In this document: in pieces, positions 1 to 11,319 of the stretch
Layout of the letters: every line of letters starts with the position of its first letter
How positions within the stretch are numbered: position 1 is the stretch's first letter
NCBI GenBank assembly: GCA_930367215.1
Contig: OV884056.1
Span: forward strand, 255,653,127-255,717,126
DNA: 64,000 nucleotides
Reading direction: 5' to 3'
Source of the DNA: Pollenia angustigena
Taxonomy: Eukaryota > Arthropoda > Insecta > Diptera > Polleniidae
Notes under the pieces: model-generated
Database searches by the model: none
Told to the model about the DNA's origin: nothing
The model's input: the letters and a program-made list of their open reading frames with translations, nothing else
Made by a program: the position numbers and the translations under genes

Positions 1-29
1 AATTTTAATATTTTATTTACTATCAATTA

Positions 30-433
30 CACTACGTGATAAAATTTCAACAAAGTCGTGACCAAATGAATCTGACATCTTTATGTAAAATTTCCGCTGA
101 ATTCAAATATAAAGTCAGAATTGTCAAAAGTAGAACTGTTTTTGAGATATTCTAAAATAACCGTTATTTGTGTTTTTAAAAAAGATGATATGACTGAAAT
201 GCAAAAATCTTCAAAAATTTTAAGCAGACTATGTATTTCTTTCTTTTTAGTGAAATGTGATAAAATTTCAGAGTTACAGGGGACAAAAGTTCTAGCTTTA
301 TTGAAAATTTTATGATTTTGTTCATTTTGCTCTTTTCAAGTTATTTTTTTTTTTTAAATATTTGGATTCAGCGGAGAATTTTACATAAAAATTAGATGTC
401 AAATTCATTTGGTCAAAAAACTGACAGGTAGTG
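30..433. mobile_element. CACTA-like nonautonomous element, short copy
   Basis: The element begins CACTACGTGA and ends in the inverse, GGTAGTG, and is flanked on both sides by TTA (27-29 and 434-436). The inverted ends extend inward for about 50 bp (the words 'gaccaaatgaat' and 'attcatttggtc' on opposite arms). CACTA termini with a 3-bp target duplication are the hallmark of the EnSpm/CACTA superfamily. A longer copy with the same ends and the same TTA flanks lies at 11,999-12,826, so this is an internally deleted sibling. There is no transposase coding sequence. The superfamily call rests on termini and duplication length only. Confidence 0.7.
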
Positions 434-501
434 TTATTATTAATTAAAAATGAAAACCTTTTTAATTAAACCTTAAAAAATAAATTAAATTTTGATTCTT
501 A

Positions 502-1250
502 TACAGCACTAGCTGGCCCGGCAAACGTTGTTTTGCCACATAACTTATTTCTTTCAGATCTAACAGTGTCTGCTAGCCAAATTTAAGAAACAATTATAGG
601 CTTTAGTTCTTTCCAGATGTTACACTATTTGCCTGCCCGATTTCAAGAAAATTAACTGATTAGTTAAGAAGATATAGGAAGGCGGAGCTTTTATTTCTCT
701 TGCCCGATTCAATGCCCTCTCCTCTTTCCGATGTTACAGTGTATGCATGCCAAATTTTTAGAAAACCGGTTGATTAGTTAAGAAGATAAAGGGAGGATGA
801 GCATTTACCCCCCTTGCTCTATTTTACGCACTAAATAATAAAAACTATAGGCTATAGTTCTTTCCAAATATAACACTATTTGCCTGCGAAATTTCAAAAA
901 AAATCGGTTGATTAGTTGCGAAGATATAGGCAGGGGGAGCTTTTAGCCTATTTCACACCCTATTCCCTATTCTCTTTCATATGTTACATTGTCTACATGC
1001 CAAATTTTAAGAAAACCGGTTGATTAGTTTCCATGATTGGGGAGTGGGAGCTTTTACCCCTACTGCAATATTTTGCGCCCTTTAGCGATATAAAATATAC
1101 TCTACGACCTATTCTCATACCTAACAAATACACATACAAAATTTCATAAAAATCGGTCAAGCCGTTTCGGAGGAGTTCAAAATGGAGAGCATTTTGTTGA
1201 TATAACTCATGAACCAATACACATTTGAAGACACGCATTTCAGAGAACAT
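502..1250. repeat. Degenerate tandem-unit dispersed repeat
   Basis: It opens with an 'actagctggcccggcaaacg' motif and then repeats a unit of roughly 170-260 bp three to four times. Each unit has a 'gttacactatttgcctgc'-like word, an 'aaatttcaagaaaatcggtt'-like word, 'gattagttaagaagatata' and a purine-rich 'ggaggcggagcttttac' segment. A related start motif and unit style recur at 36,838-38,352. I recognise the style as a common insect dispersed repeat but cannot name the family. No open reading frame is convincing. Confidence 0.55.
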
Positions 1251-1260
1251 CAATTACTTA

Positions 1261-3400
1261 CACAATGCAACTTATTTTTATATGTATATGCATATAGATA
1301 AAGAAATAAAATCATTTTTTGGTCATAAAATCTCGTTTACTGTCAAATCTGGGCATCTCTCGTCTTGATTCAAGTTTCTTCTATATTTCACCTTCTCTTG
1401 ATTTTTTTATCGCATAAAGTCATGGATCCAACACCATTATCACTAACTTAAAAGTCGTTAGAATACAGTTATATGCTTTTCTGACATACAATACTATTGT
1501 TGTTATATTCAAAATTTAACTTAATTTAAGCTCGGGCTCTTACACTAAAAACAAATTAATATTATACAGGGATATAATGCAGACAAAAATACAACATACC
1601 TATTTACGCTATTAGAAGTCGCTACGAGAAAAAAATTTGTTTGACCCTCCCTAATATACACACATACATACATACATACATATAATTAAAGAATTCATAT
1701 AGAAATTTCCTAAACTAAACTTTTTGTTTTTCTTACTAAAAATAAAAAAAAGCAGCTGCAACATTCGAATAGAAAATCTGTCAACGGTAACACAAAAACA
1801 TTAAATCGTTTCTAGATTTTCTTTGAATAACTGCGTTTTTTAAAGAGATTTTTTGACAAACTTTGATTTTTCGGGAAAAAAATTTTTTTGCGCATATTTT
1901 CCAAAAATAAATGCATAAAAATCAGGCCCTTTGTTAGTACAAAACTGCTTGTAACCTTTTCGTTTTTCTCTTATCTTGATTCCCCTCTCTCAGCTGTTTA
2001 AATAAACAACATTACCTTCAAATTTTATTGACAAATAAATATATGTATACCTTTTGCATACCGTAAAAACAATTCCTCTATAAAACACTGGGAGGTCATT
2101 CTAAAAATAAATTAAAAACGATAATATAAACCCAAAGTAGTCGCTAAAGCAGGCGCTTATATATAAATTTGTCTATTTAATTAACTAGAGCGCAATTAAG
2201 AATTTATGACGTGGACTCAAGCCCAACGACTAATTGGCAATCAAGGAAAAAAATGTTCTTAAATCATTTGAAAATCTTTATAAATTATATATGCAAATAG
2301 ATTTCTTTAAATATTTAAATAAATTTTTTACGACAGGTTTATGATAACAAAATTGCCTAAAAATGTTAAATACATTTTTGCTAGAAAAAACCTGAATTCT
2401 AGAAAACAAATTGTTTGAATTGTTTCAGTATATAAATTATTGAAATTAAATTAAGTATTAATAGAATCAAGTTTTAAAGTTCATTTTGATTTATTAAACA
2501 AAAAAAAAAAAAATCATAAAATAGCTGACTGACATCATTTAAAATATTTTTTTTTTTTTTTTAATTTACAAGTGAGTGCCACAATTGAAACTTTAAATAG
2601 TCAATTTGAGCTAAAAGCTGTATAGAATTTCTATACATAAACTGAAACTAATTTAATAATTTCAAAAGTTAAGTAATAGTTTATTTTTAAACGAAAATTA
2701 TCTTATCGTTTTACTGAGTACAATTTAGATGCGTGCTATTTTTTTACATTTTATAGGTATTCGTTCAAAGTTACAACATGAGCTTTGACAGTGTTGTAGA
2801 GAGTTTTACACCAATAACTTATTTTACAATTTTACTTTAAGGTAAATATTAAATGTTAAATTGCAGTATTTTTCTAAATAACTTTTTATAATTATAGCCT
2901 AATTCCGTGACACACATAAAAATGCTTACGAGTCTATTTATGGTTTGCTGTTTTTTGCCGTAGTAACCAAAACAATTTCTGTTTTATTAATTTAATTCAC
3001 TAGGGGACAGTTTTTAACTTTGTATTTAAATAATGTTTATATCTAATTTCTATTTAAAAACGAAATTTACAGTTTGATTGCTATTTTAAATGATACTTAA
3101 AAAGCCAACGTAGCTTATTTAAAGTCTTTTTATGTTTTTACTGGATAAGGTCGTATTTATATCAAAACAACAACAGGCAACGCTAAAAACATTCAGCTTT
3201 TTTTTAAGATCACCTTGTAAGTAAAAACACTTAACAAATTTCTTTATTTTGATTAAACAGCTTTTTTTATATTTTGTAGTGCTACCATACTTTAATCTTA
3301 ACTAAATAAAATTAATCAACCTGACAATTACGTCCGTAATAGAATGTCATTTAAATGGTTGCAGAAGTTAACCTGTTGTTTGTTTTCGAGCACTTTTCGC
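1261..3400. other. AT-rich stretch, no gene seen
   Basis: Very AT-rich non-coding sequence with homopolymer runs and a short cataca/tacata microsatellite around 1,660-1,683. I see no reading frame of recognisable family, no inverted-repeat pair and no RNA gene. Confidence 0.5.
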
Positions 3401-3404
3401 ATAT

Positions 3405-3645
3405 ATCGGGCGGTATCTCGGGTATAACTAGACGAATATTGGTTTTGAAATGCTCCAACCTTAAGGAATTATCTGTGAGACGCGGTATTTGACGAAGCCC
3501 TACAAACAAATCTAACGGCAATAAATCGCATGACTTTGGTGGACAATTAACGTAGCCAAAATCGTGAAATTAAGCGTTTTGGAAACTTTCCATGCAATCA
3601 AGGTCTTGTTTGGTGGCTGGTGGCACTGTCTGGTTGAAACTAGTT
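3405..3645 (-). pseudogene. Mariner/IS630-type transposase remnant
   Basis: Read on the minus strand with a frameshift and stops, this encodes pieces of the catalytic half of a DD(E/D) transposase of the mariner-like group that is widespread in insects. In order it shows an FQ-D-ATSH block (family form FQQDGATCH, carrying a catalytic Asp), a KFPKRLISR block, the VN-PP-SCDL-PLDLF block, and the LEHFKTNIR--IPEIPP tail. Part of this family's DDE domain is therefore present, but it cannot be functional. I saw no N-terminal helix-turn-helix part or terminal repeats. A better preserved relative lies at 7,205-7,860. Confidence 0.65.
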
Positions 3646-3788
3646 CATAATCTTCAATTGCAATAAGTCTCGATTTCTTCCTATGACTTACTAAGTTTCT
3701 GTATTTCGACTAGGATTGTTCGTCGTATGTCCAATCCGTTTCCATTTTCTTATTTTTATTTGTCCATACACTAAACCTGCGTTAGTTC

Positions 3789-4850
3789 CCAGTTGGCCAT
3801 GTCTTAAAGACAACGTCGACGACGCGTGCAAGACCCATAGTAAATCCCTGACGACATGTTGGCGACAGCCCATGCAAATCGTCGACGACTTTTTCGAACA
3901 AAGGGCACTTATGTCGTACACGACAATGTGAGCGACATTATCGTGCAAATTGTCGTTGATGATAATATGGGTAACAATGTGGTTAAAGTTGTCATTGGCG
4001 ACTATATAAACGACTTTTTTCTCATAAAGTCGTTTATGCCCGATTACATTACCTAAATAGTGTCGTTGATTGTGGACAGTATTGTGGACACTTTCTACAA
4101 TTTAGTCGCCGAAAGGCAAGTGACAATTAGGGAGTAACGAATACCGATACCAATATATCGGCGATACTTCAGATTGCCGATATATCCAGGATAAGGGAAG
4201 CGGGTAAAGGGTCAAATAGGCTTCCAGACGACTGCAGTATATTTTTGGCGAAGGTTCTAGGGATTTTGCTGGGGCTCGACGGTCACTATATATGTGGGCG
4301 GTGAATTCCAACTAGTGAATTGAGCTCTAAGCGAAAAGAACACCGCTAATGAATGGCCGATGAGTTTGGGCTCGAAAATAAGGGGTTTTGGCTGTGTAGT
4401 GAGAGTCAGACCTCCAATTTGATCAATTAGGAAATGGGTTTTGAACTTAACATATGGCAATGTAGTTAGCAGGAACATTAATTTGTTTGTGCTTCTTGGC
4501 CCATCAATTCTCGTAGGTCCAATTTCACAATTGAAAAAGAGCAAAAAAACGTTTTTAACAGCCAGGATTATTTATTTTTTTAATTTTCAATATCAAAAAT
4601 AATGATAATAAAAGCAAAATATCAAGAAATTTTTATTAAAAATTACGTACAAATTTACAGTTTTAAATATATTTTTAGTAGAAGACAACGTAAGCGACCA
4701 TTTGTCCTCAATTTGTCCTCAATAAAGTATTATTTAAGACAAATTTAAAAAATGTCTCCAAATATGTTATATAGGCGACAAATTCAAAAATGTCCTAAAG
4801 ACATCGTTGACGACATTTGCGTCTATGACCATTTTGCCAACTGGGTTCTG
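3789..4850. repeat. Possible TIR element with GTCG-rich subterminal regions
   Basis: A 10-bp inverted pair, CCCAGTTGGC near 3,791 and GCCAACTGGG near 4,838, brackets about 1.06 kb. Just inside each end are many short GTCG/CGAC words (for example 'gacaacgtcgacgac' on the left and 'gacatcgttgacgac' on the right), resembling subterminal transposase-binding repeats. The middle (4,100-4,560) is less AT-rich than its surroundings and not recognised. No target duplication was identified, so the boundaries are tentative. Confidence 0.4.
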
Positions 4851-4859
4851 TCTACAGTT

Positions 4860-6820
4860 CAGTATTTGAAATTGTATTTGGCCAGAAATACGACATATAG
4901 TTATTTGTGACGGAAACTTTTTCACGATTGTGCCCGTTTTAAGCCGTGTTTCACTTCCATATAATAGCGGAAATTTTAGATATTAGCGCTGAACGCCAAT
5001 AATCTTCCAAATTCTAACCTGACTTTGCCTAATTTATAATGTATATCTCAATATCAGCAGTCACCGGCATCATACACCCAAGACAACAGAAAGTGTCCAC
5101 GTGTTTGATTTCTTGTCGTTTACTTTAAATACTTTTTTACATATTTAGCTTATTTTTTAAATATTTTTGGGAAAGTTAGAAAAACATGTTTTCAAAAAAA
5201 AAGCTTTAAAAACAAAGCACAAGTCATTACCTAAACCTTTTTGAAACGTTGAGACTTTTCCAGAATAAAAAAGTCCACAATTATATTTTGAAAAGATCGA
5301 TCGAAGATAATTTAGATTTCTGACTATTTTGCGAAAAAAGTAATTCATTTTTAGAATTTTAAAATTTAGTTAAAAAACCGGTACAACCAGAATTCGGTGT
5401 ACAAAAACATAAAACATTGATAACAATTGTGTATGTTCATAAACTGTAGCTCTTGTTTGATGATCTGATTGAACATTGAACATGTTCATTTAACATTTTA
5501 TGACAAAAAAAAAAAAAAAAAAAAATTAAACCTGACAAACATGTTGAGATCATGATTTTTTTTAGGTTTTCCGTTTTGGGTTTTTTTTTGCCAGATTCAT
5601 GAATTACAATTAAAGATTTTATTAAGACTCACTACATGTTTACAAGTTTCATTTCACAGTTTCTGTTTATCAGTGTAAATCGCGTGCGTGTTTGTACATA
5701 TGTTGGCATTAATGTGCCAAAAATTGTTTTCTAAATAAAACTTAAAAACAATTTAAGTGTTCATGTAAATTGTTTTATTGTTTTTTTGTTTTATTTTTTA
5801 ATATTTTATTTTACCTAAATTATAAGAAATAAGGGAATGTATTTCAACTTTTAAACATAAATTGTTGGGTTTTCTTTTAGTTTCGTAGTTTGTTCATTAG
5901 GTTTTATTTTGTGTATAAAAAATGAATTTATAATGACGTGTTTGTTGCTAATTAGTTAAGTTTTTCATTTAAACTGACTATTTACTTACTTTATTTTTTT
6001 GTTTGTTTCGCTGCTGTAGGCAAAACGCCTACCAGAAATTTAAATGAATGAACTGTTTGATTAGTTTTAGAAATAATTTTTATGAATTAATATTCAGAAA
6101 GGGTTTTATTTAAAGTTATTGACCCTTAAATTAGAAAGCTTATTTGAACCTTTAAATCACTCTTGTGTGAAAAACCACACAAAAGGAATCATTTTTACAC
6201 TATAAACAAAAAAATTGTTGAGGTACACTAAAGAAACTTCTTGACTTTGTTAGCAATATCAGTTTAGTAATGAAAACACATTTTTTGATTAAAATATCTT
6301 TTTTAGTAACGAAATATTTCAGAACATACGTAAGTTTCCCTCGTGTGTGGTTTTCCACACACATGTAGTTTCCATGTTATTTGTACTAGAGACTAAATTT
6401 TCTGTCGGCAAGTGTAAATATTTTTGATATGGTTGCGAACTGCTTGTTATGTACGTTTTATAAAGTGAGTGCACATATAAAATACACACAAGCTTTGTAT
6501 GGCTTGTTATTGATCACCAATACATCATTAATGTTACGAAAATCATGACTTTGATTACAAATGAACTATTTTAATCAGGCTACGTTCACGGACAGTGCGT
6601 TTTGACATGTGTCGATAGCAACCACACCATCTTTTCAGGAATCTAAATTAAATTTTATGAACTTTAGCCTGATTAAATCATAAAAATTTTGGATTAAAAG
6701 CCATAAACAGTACAATAAAATAACAGCAATACTAAATTTAAAAAAAAAAATTAATTTGATTAAAAAAAACCTTTTTACTCCAAAGAAGAATACATGGCAT
6801 TAACACTTAAAAATTATTTC
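4860..6820. other. AT-rich stretch with two small hairpins
   Basis: No gene or clear transposon is visible. Two short palindromes stand out, around 6,165-6,187 (TGTGTG/CACACA arms) and 6,342-6,362 (TGTGTGG/CCACACA arms). Their sequences are also roughly inverse to each other, so they could be the ends of a decayed element of about 200 bp. Confidence 0.35.
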
Positions 6821-6829
6821 GGGCATATG

Positions 6830-7085
6830 GGGCTATTTCTGTCGAAACGCCTTCCCGAAGTTCAATTTTAGGCCACTTGTTAGATTATTGCTGACCGTTT
6901 GTTGTGACTTATATGAACACTGTTGGCCTCCAAGGCGTTAATTTTTGCTGGTTATCAGCACAGGCTAGTGACTTACGTAACCCCTTAGCAAATAATCGGG
7001 AGGTGTCAAATCGCACAAAACTGGAAACCAGCTTACAGGTCCATTTAATAAAAAGTCGGTGATTTCGGTCATCGTATAGCACGTA
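6830..7085 (-). pseudogene. Mariner/IS630-type transposase C-terminal remnant
   Basis: On the minus strand a short segment reads CDLTPPDYLLRGYV, the conserved block following the catalytic region in the same transposase group as 3,405-3,645 and 7,205-7,860 (usual form SCDLTPLDFFLWGYV). Stops and frameshifts break it on both sides. It lies head-to-head with the plus-strand remnant at 7,205, suggesting two separate decayed copies or one rearranged copy. Confidence 0.5.
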
Positions 7086-7204
7086 GCACTATTAAAAAGG
7101 ATGCATAACGCAAGATATTAATTGTATGTCACACCTCAACGTCAAGTTTTCTGCCCAGCTAAATTTGACATTTCTTTGTTTCACTGTTTGACAAATTTAA
7201 CTGT

Positions 7205-7860
7205 AGAGGTATACACAATTGAGCAGAGCGTTAAGATTGTTGAAGCCTTTTACGAAAAAGGGCATTCAAATCAATAATACATTTTGTGCACTTCTTAATT
7301 TTTTTGGTCAGCATAATCGACCAATTGTGCCGAGAGAATTGTGCGCGGGTCTTTAGGAAATGTGAAAAATTAGTTTGGTTCGGTTTATGAGGCCGTACTT
7401 CTTCGAAAATGAGGTCGTCCAAGCAGTTACCGTGAATGGTGTTCGATATTGCGGGATGATTATGGACTTATTGTGGCTACAAATCGGGGATATGCGCCTA
7501 TGCGATATGTGGTTCCAACAGGATGGTGCCACTTGCAATAAAGCCAACGAGACATTGGCTCTTTTGCGCGAGAAATTCAATGGTAGTGTTATCTCACGTC
7601 GTGGCGATGTTAATTGGCCAACACGATCATGTGATTTGACACCGTTGGTATTCTTTCTTAGGGGATATTTAGAAGAAACAGAACAATTCAAGAGCTTAAA
7701 GCGTAGATAATTCGGCATATTTACGACATTGAACCTCAATTATGTCTCAGAGTCGTTGAAAATATGGACCATCGTATAGAGCTATGCCACCGAAGCCGTG
7801 TCGAAAATTTGGCCGGTATTTTGTTTCCCACGTAATTGTCATAGATCCTTCTATCGTAAT
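7205..7860 (+). pseudogene. Mariner/IS630-type transposase, internally deleted
   Basis: Three frame-shifted segments follow in the correct order. At 7,219-7,350 is an N-terminal helix-turn-helix-like part (EQSVKIVEAFYEKGHS, then FFGQHNRP after a frameshift), as in the insect mariner-like proteins that carry a DUF4817-type DNA-binding region. At 7,375-7,710 an open frame of 111 codons holds the catalytic part (MWFQQDGATCNKA with its Asp, then GDVNWPTRSCDLTPL and FFLRGYLEE). At 7,711-7,850, in another frame, is the C-terminal part (RVVENMDHRIELCHRSR). The segment between the helix-turn-helix and the catalytic block is mostly missing, so this is a deleted, inactive copy. I could not find its terminal inverted repeats. 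Confidence 0.75.
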
Positions 7861-8354
7861 AAAAAATATTAAGATAATTCTCTTTAAACTTTTTGTTTTA
7901 TTTTTAATTAACAACGTGCGTTTATTTAAACCGCCTCTCACCTGGATCCATGTTATCAAACAAATAATCATTGCTCATCGGTGCCATAACGATATGCAAT
8001 TACAGTAACGCATGTTTTAATAAATAAGGCCCTATGATACCGCTAGTATGTAAACAGCGTCAAACGGAGCATTTTACTGGAAGTAATCAAATCGTTAGGA
8101 TCTGATGTGGATTTTATTGTTTATTGACAAGCCCGTTAACCCAAAAATTAACCTCATCGCTGACCACAGTTTTGCAACACAACGTCGATTACTGATTTTC
8201 AAAGTAAATTTTATAATTTGGTAGAGTTGTGCAAGTGTGAATCTATTTCTGACGATTTTGAGTAAATAAATCAAAAATGTCAAAAAGTAAGAGCAGTTTA
8301 ACAGTTCGTTTGTTCTTAAGTTCAGTTGTTCTAAACTTTAGAGAAATATATTGT

Positions 8355-9053
8355 TATACCCATTTGTGCTGATGTATATAACGCCTTAAAATATTGGTCC
8401 TAGACCCACCTTAAAGTATACCGATCATCTTAGAATCACTTTCTGAGTCGAACTAACGATGTCCGTCCGGCTGGCTGGCAGGCTGGCTGGCTGGCAGGCT
8501 GGCTGGCTGGCTGTCCATGTAACCTTGTGCGCAAAGTACAGGTCGCAATTTTGGAGATAATTTGATGAAATTTGGGTCATAGGTTCTTATTGGCACAAGG
8601 ACCAAGCCTATTGAAAATCGGCCGAATCGTAGGACCACGAGGGAAGTTAAGGGGAAATTTCTTCCTCTCAGAAACTATCAAACCGATTTCAATGAAATTT
8701 AAATCATAGATAGAACCATATCTATATGGACACAAAATGTATGCATTTTTTAAAAAATAGGACCACGAGGGGAGAAAGGGGCAATTTCTGCCTCTCAAAC
8801 CGATTTTAATGAAATTTAAAACTTAGATAGATCCATATCTATAGGGACACATTAGCTATACAGTTTTTAAAAAATAGGACCACAAGGGGAGGTAGGGGGC
8901 AATTTTTGCCACTCACAAACTTTCAAACCGATTTTCATGAAGTTTATAAACATAGATAAATCTGTATTTATATGGACACATAGGCATGATGTGTTTTTAA
9001 ATACTGTGGTGTAGGGTATCATATGGTCGGGCTTGACCGACTATACTTTCTTA
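8355..9053 (+). mobile_element. DINE-1/Helentron-like nonautonomous element, long copy
   Basis: It begins 'tatacccatttgtgctgatg', carries 'agtataccgatc' and 'gtccgtccggctggctggca' (a GGCT/GGCA simple repeat at about 8,468-8,512), and ends in 'ggtcgggcttgaccgac' then 'tatactttctta'. The GGTCGG/CCGACT arms near the end form a hairpin. The layout (TATACCC start, GTCC-type microsatellite, 3' hairpin) parallels Drosophila DINE-1 elements. Internally about three units of 117-127 bp beginning 'taggaccac' (8,631, 8,758, 8,875) are repeated, while the copy at 41,501-41,920 has none of these units. The class assignment is by architecture only. Confidence 0.55.
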
Positions 9054-9073
9054 TTGTTTTTATTTAAATTAAT

Positions 9074-10296
9074 TAGTATTGTGGTTATTTTGTTGAACTA
9101 TTTATGGTTTTTAATCCAAATTTTTAATATTCTTAATTAGGCTTAAGTTCATGAAATTTAATTTTCATTAAATTATTTTTATGAAGAAAGGAATTTTACA
9201 ACATGAAAATTAATTAAAATTGTTATTGATAATCTTTCATTCTTGACGTGGCTCGGGCTCGAACCCTGGCCGGCAGGTTACCATGACATGTTTCGATCGC
9301 AACCACTCGATCTCCTCAGATGGATTTGCCGTCTTACACTCGCAGCCATCGACGACTGCTGACGTCACTAGTCAAACATCAATCCTTAAACCAAATTGTA
9401 TTTTAACATTTGGTAGATCGAAATTTGCTTTCCTGAATGATTATCCATTTTAATTGATTTTACATGTTTTTTCCTTTACTTCTGTTTTTTCGTATTTTCG
9501 TCAAGAATTTTTCTTGAAGTCCAAGTAAATTTTTTGTTTTTTCACTTTGTCTTTCTCTTTTCTGTTGACCTTTTTCAGCACAACTTGAAGGACAAATGTA
9601 CACATAGAGCTCGTGCCTTAGCTTTAACAATAATTAGTATTGTGGTTATTTTGTTGAACTATTTATGGTTTTTAATCCAAATTTTTAATATTCTTAATTA
9701 GGCTTAAGTTCATGAAATTTAATTTTCATTAAATTATTTTTATGAAGAAAGGAATTTTACAAAATGAAAATTAATTAAAATTGTTATTGATAATCTTTCA
9801 TTCTTGACGTGGCTCGGGCTCGAACCCTGGCCGGCAGGTTACCATGACATGTTTCGATCGCAACCACTCGATCTCCTCAGATGGATTTGCCGTCTTACAC
9901 TCGCAGCCATCGACGACTGCTGACGTCACTAGTCAAACAGAAGTAAAGGAAAAAACATGTTAAATCAATTAAAATGGATAATCATTCAGGAAAGCAAATT
10001 TCGATCTACCAAATGTTAAAATACAATTTGGTTTAAGGATTGATGTTTGACTAGTGACGTCAGCAGTCGTCGATGGCTGCGAGTGTAAGACGGCAAATCC
10101 ATCTGAGGAGATCGAGTGGTTGCGATCGAAACATGTCATGGTAACCTGCCGGCCAGGGTTCGAGCCCGAGCCACGTCAAGAATGAAAGATTATCAATAAC
10201 AATTTTAATTAATTTTCATGTTGTAAAATTCCTTTCTTCATAAAAATAATTTAATGAAAATTAAATTTCATGAACTTAAGCCTAATTAAGAATATT
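9074..10296. mobile_element. Composite inverted repeat of tRNA-core TIR elements (family Z)
   Basis: Three copies of one element are packed together: one at about 9,074-9,484, a second in the same orientation at about 9,632-9,937, and a third inverted at 9,938-10,296. Intact ends begin AGTATTGTGGTTATTTTG and the family has long inverted arms (see 23,072-23,419, where both arms occur). The first and third copies form a long palindrome with arms of about 360-410 bp, including a 'gtcaaacatcaatcc' extension present on both arms. Each copy holds a tRNA-like core. No protein-coding potential is seen. Confidence 0.65.
10104..10175 (+). repeat. tRNA-like core of family Z element
   Basis: This segment has a D-arm-like ATCG-AGTGGTTG-CGAT hairpin overlapping an A-box-like GAGTGG, and a B box GGTTCGAGCCC about 45 bp downstream, the spacing of a tRNA-type RNA polymerase III promoter. 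The T-stem is imperfect and no acceptor stem closes, so it is not a tRNA gene. The same core occurs inverted near 9,250-9,330, 9,810-9,890, 23,200-23,280 and 25,490-25,570. It may be a SINE promoter captured inside a TIR element. Confidence 0.55.
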
Positions 10297-10299
10297 TTA

Positions 10300-10970
10300 T
10301 TTAAATTTTTAATTTTAAATTCGTAAATCTGTTGCATTATTAAAATTGTTTTCTACTGCCAGTTTTTCAAACTAAAATAAAAATTTTCGTTAACCAATTT
10401 ATATTGAAAACAAAGACAAATTTAAGTTTTTTTTATTGTTGTTTCAATATAAATTCCCAAGAGAAAATGTTTATTTTAGTTCAAAAAACAGGCAGTTATA
10501 ATTTAAATTCGAAAATATTTACTTTTAAAACGTTTCCAATCTTCTACAGTTTTCGTAAATTTAAAACTGTTTTATTTTTTTCAATTTGATTTATGACGTC
10601 ACTTAAAATTCGCCCTAGTTTATTCTTCTTAACAAAACCAAAATAAAACTGTAGAGTTTTCCCAAGCTTACGTTTCTGAATTCAAAACATATTGAGTCAT
10701 ATTTTGGTTCATTATTTGATGTCCAATTTAATCGTTAATCAACATTTAAATATTTGTTAAATCTGTAAAAATAAATGCTTATCGTTTAAACGAAATATGT
10801 CGAATACCTCCCTCAGTTATAAATTTAATTCCACTCATTAATTTTATTTGTTATTATCACAAAAATTTGTATTCATTTATTATTTTTTTTTAATTTTTGC
10901 TATAATTTCAAAACCAATTCAAATGTTAATTAAGTTTTAATGATATTTATGCTTTTCACATTATCCGTTG
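10300..10970. other. AT-rich stretch, nothing recognised
   Basis: AT-rich sequence with no recognisable protein family, repeat ends or RNA gene. A 61-codon open frame at 10,404-10,589 has only low-complexity Phe/Lys/Asn composition and is probably chance. Confidence 0.45.
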
Positions 10971-10971
10971 T

Positions 10972-11310
10972 TATACCAACACCACAATTGTAGAGACGGT
11001 ACTATGTGTATGTGCTGATGTATGTAACACTAACAAATATTGGTCCTATGACCACATGTAAGTATACCGATCGACTCAGAATTACTTTCTTAGTCGATCA
11101 AATGATGTCCGTCCGTCCGGTTGGCAAGACGGCTGGCTAGTTGTCTGTCCATTTAACATTGTGCTCAAATTACAGGTCGCAATCTAAATTAATTTTAAAA
11201 AATTTATTACATACCTTTAATTTGTCATAAGGACGGAGCCTATTCAGACTAAACTGAAGCGGTCCATAATTTCACATAGACTCCATACAAACTTCTTCCC
11301 GGAATAGTCT
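10972..11310 (+). mobile_element. DINE-1/Helentron-like element, 5' part
   Basis: It shares with 41,501-41,920 the 'ttatacc-acaccacaat' start, 'tgtgctgatgtatgtaac', 'atattggtccta', 'agtataccgatcgactcag' and 'gatgtccgtccg'. The 3' hairpin end was not found here, so the copy is truncated or too diverged. Confidence 0.5.
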
Positions 11311-11319
11311 CTGTGCCTA

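Noticed and set aside
4257..4544. A 95-codon minus-strand open frame containing LPYVKFKTHFLID, vaguely like an LTR-element protease start
   Set aside because: The expected Asp-Thr/Ser-Gly active-site triplet is absent and no neighbouring LTR or pol motifs were found, so the resemblance is probably chance.
8468..8512. GGCT/GGCA simple repeat considered as a CRISPR-like or regulatory array
   Set aside because: It is the microsatellite part of the DINE-like element; this is eukaryotic DNA and there are no spacer-repeat units.
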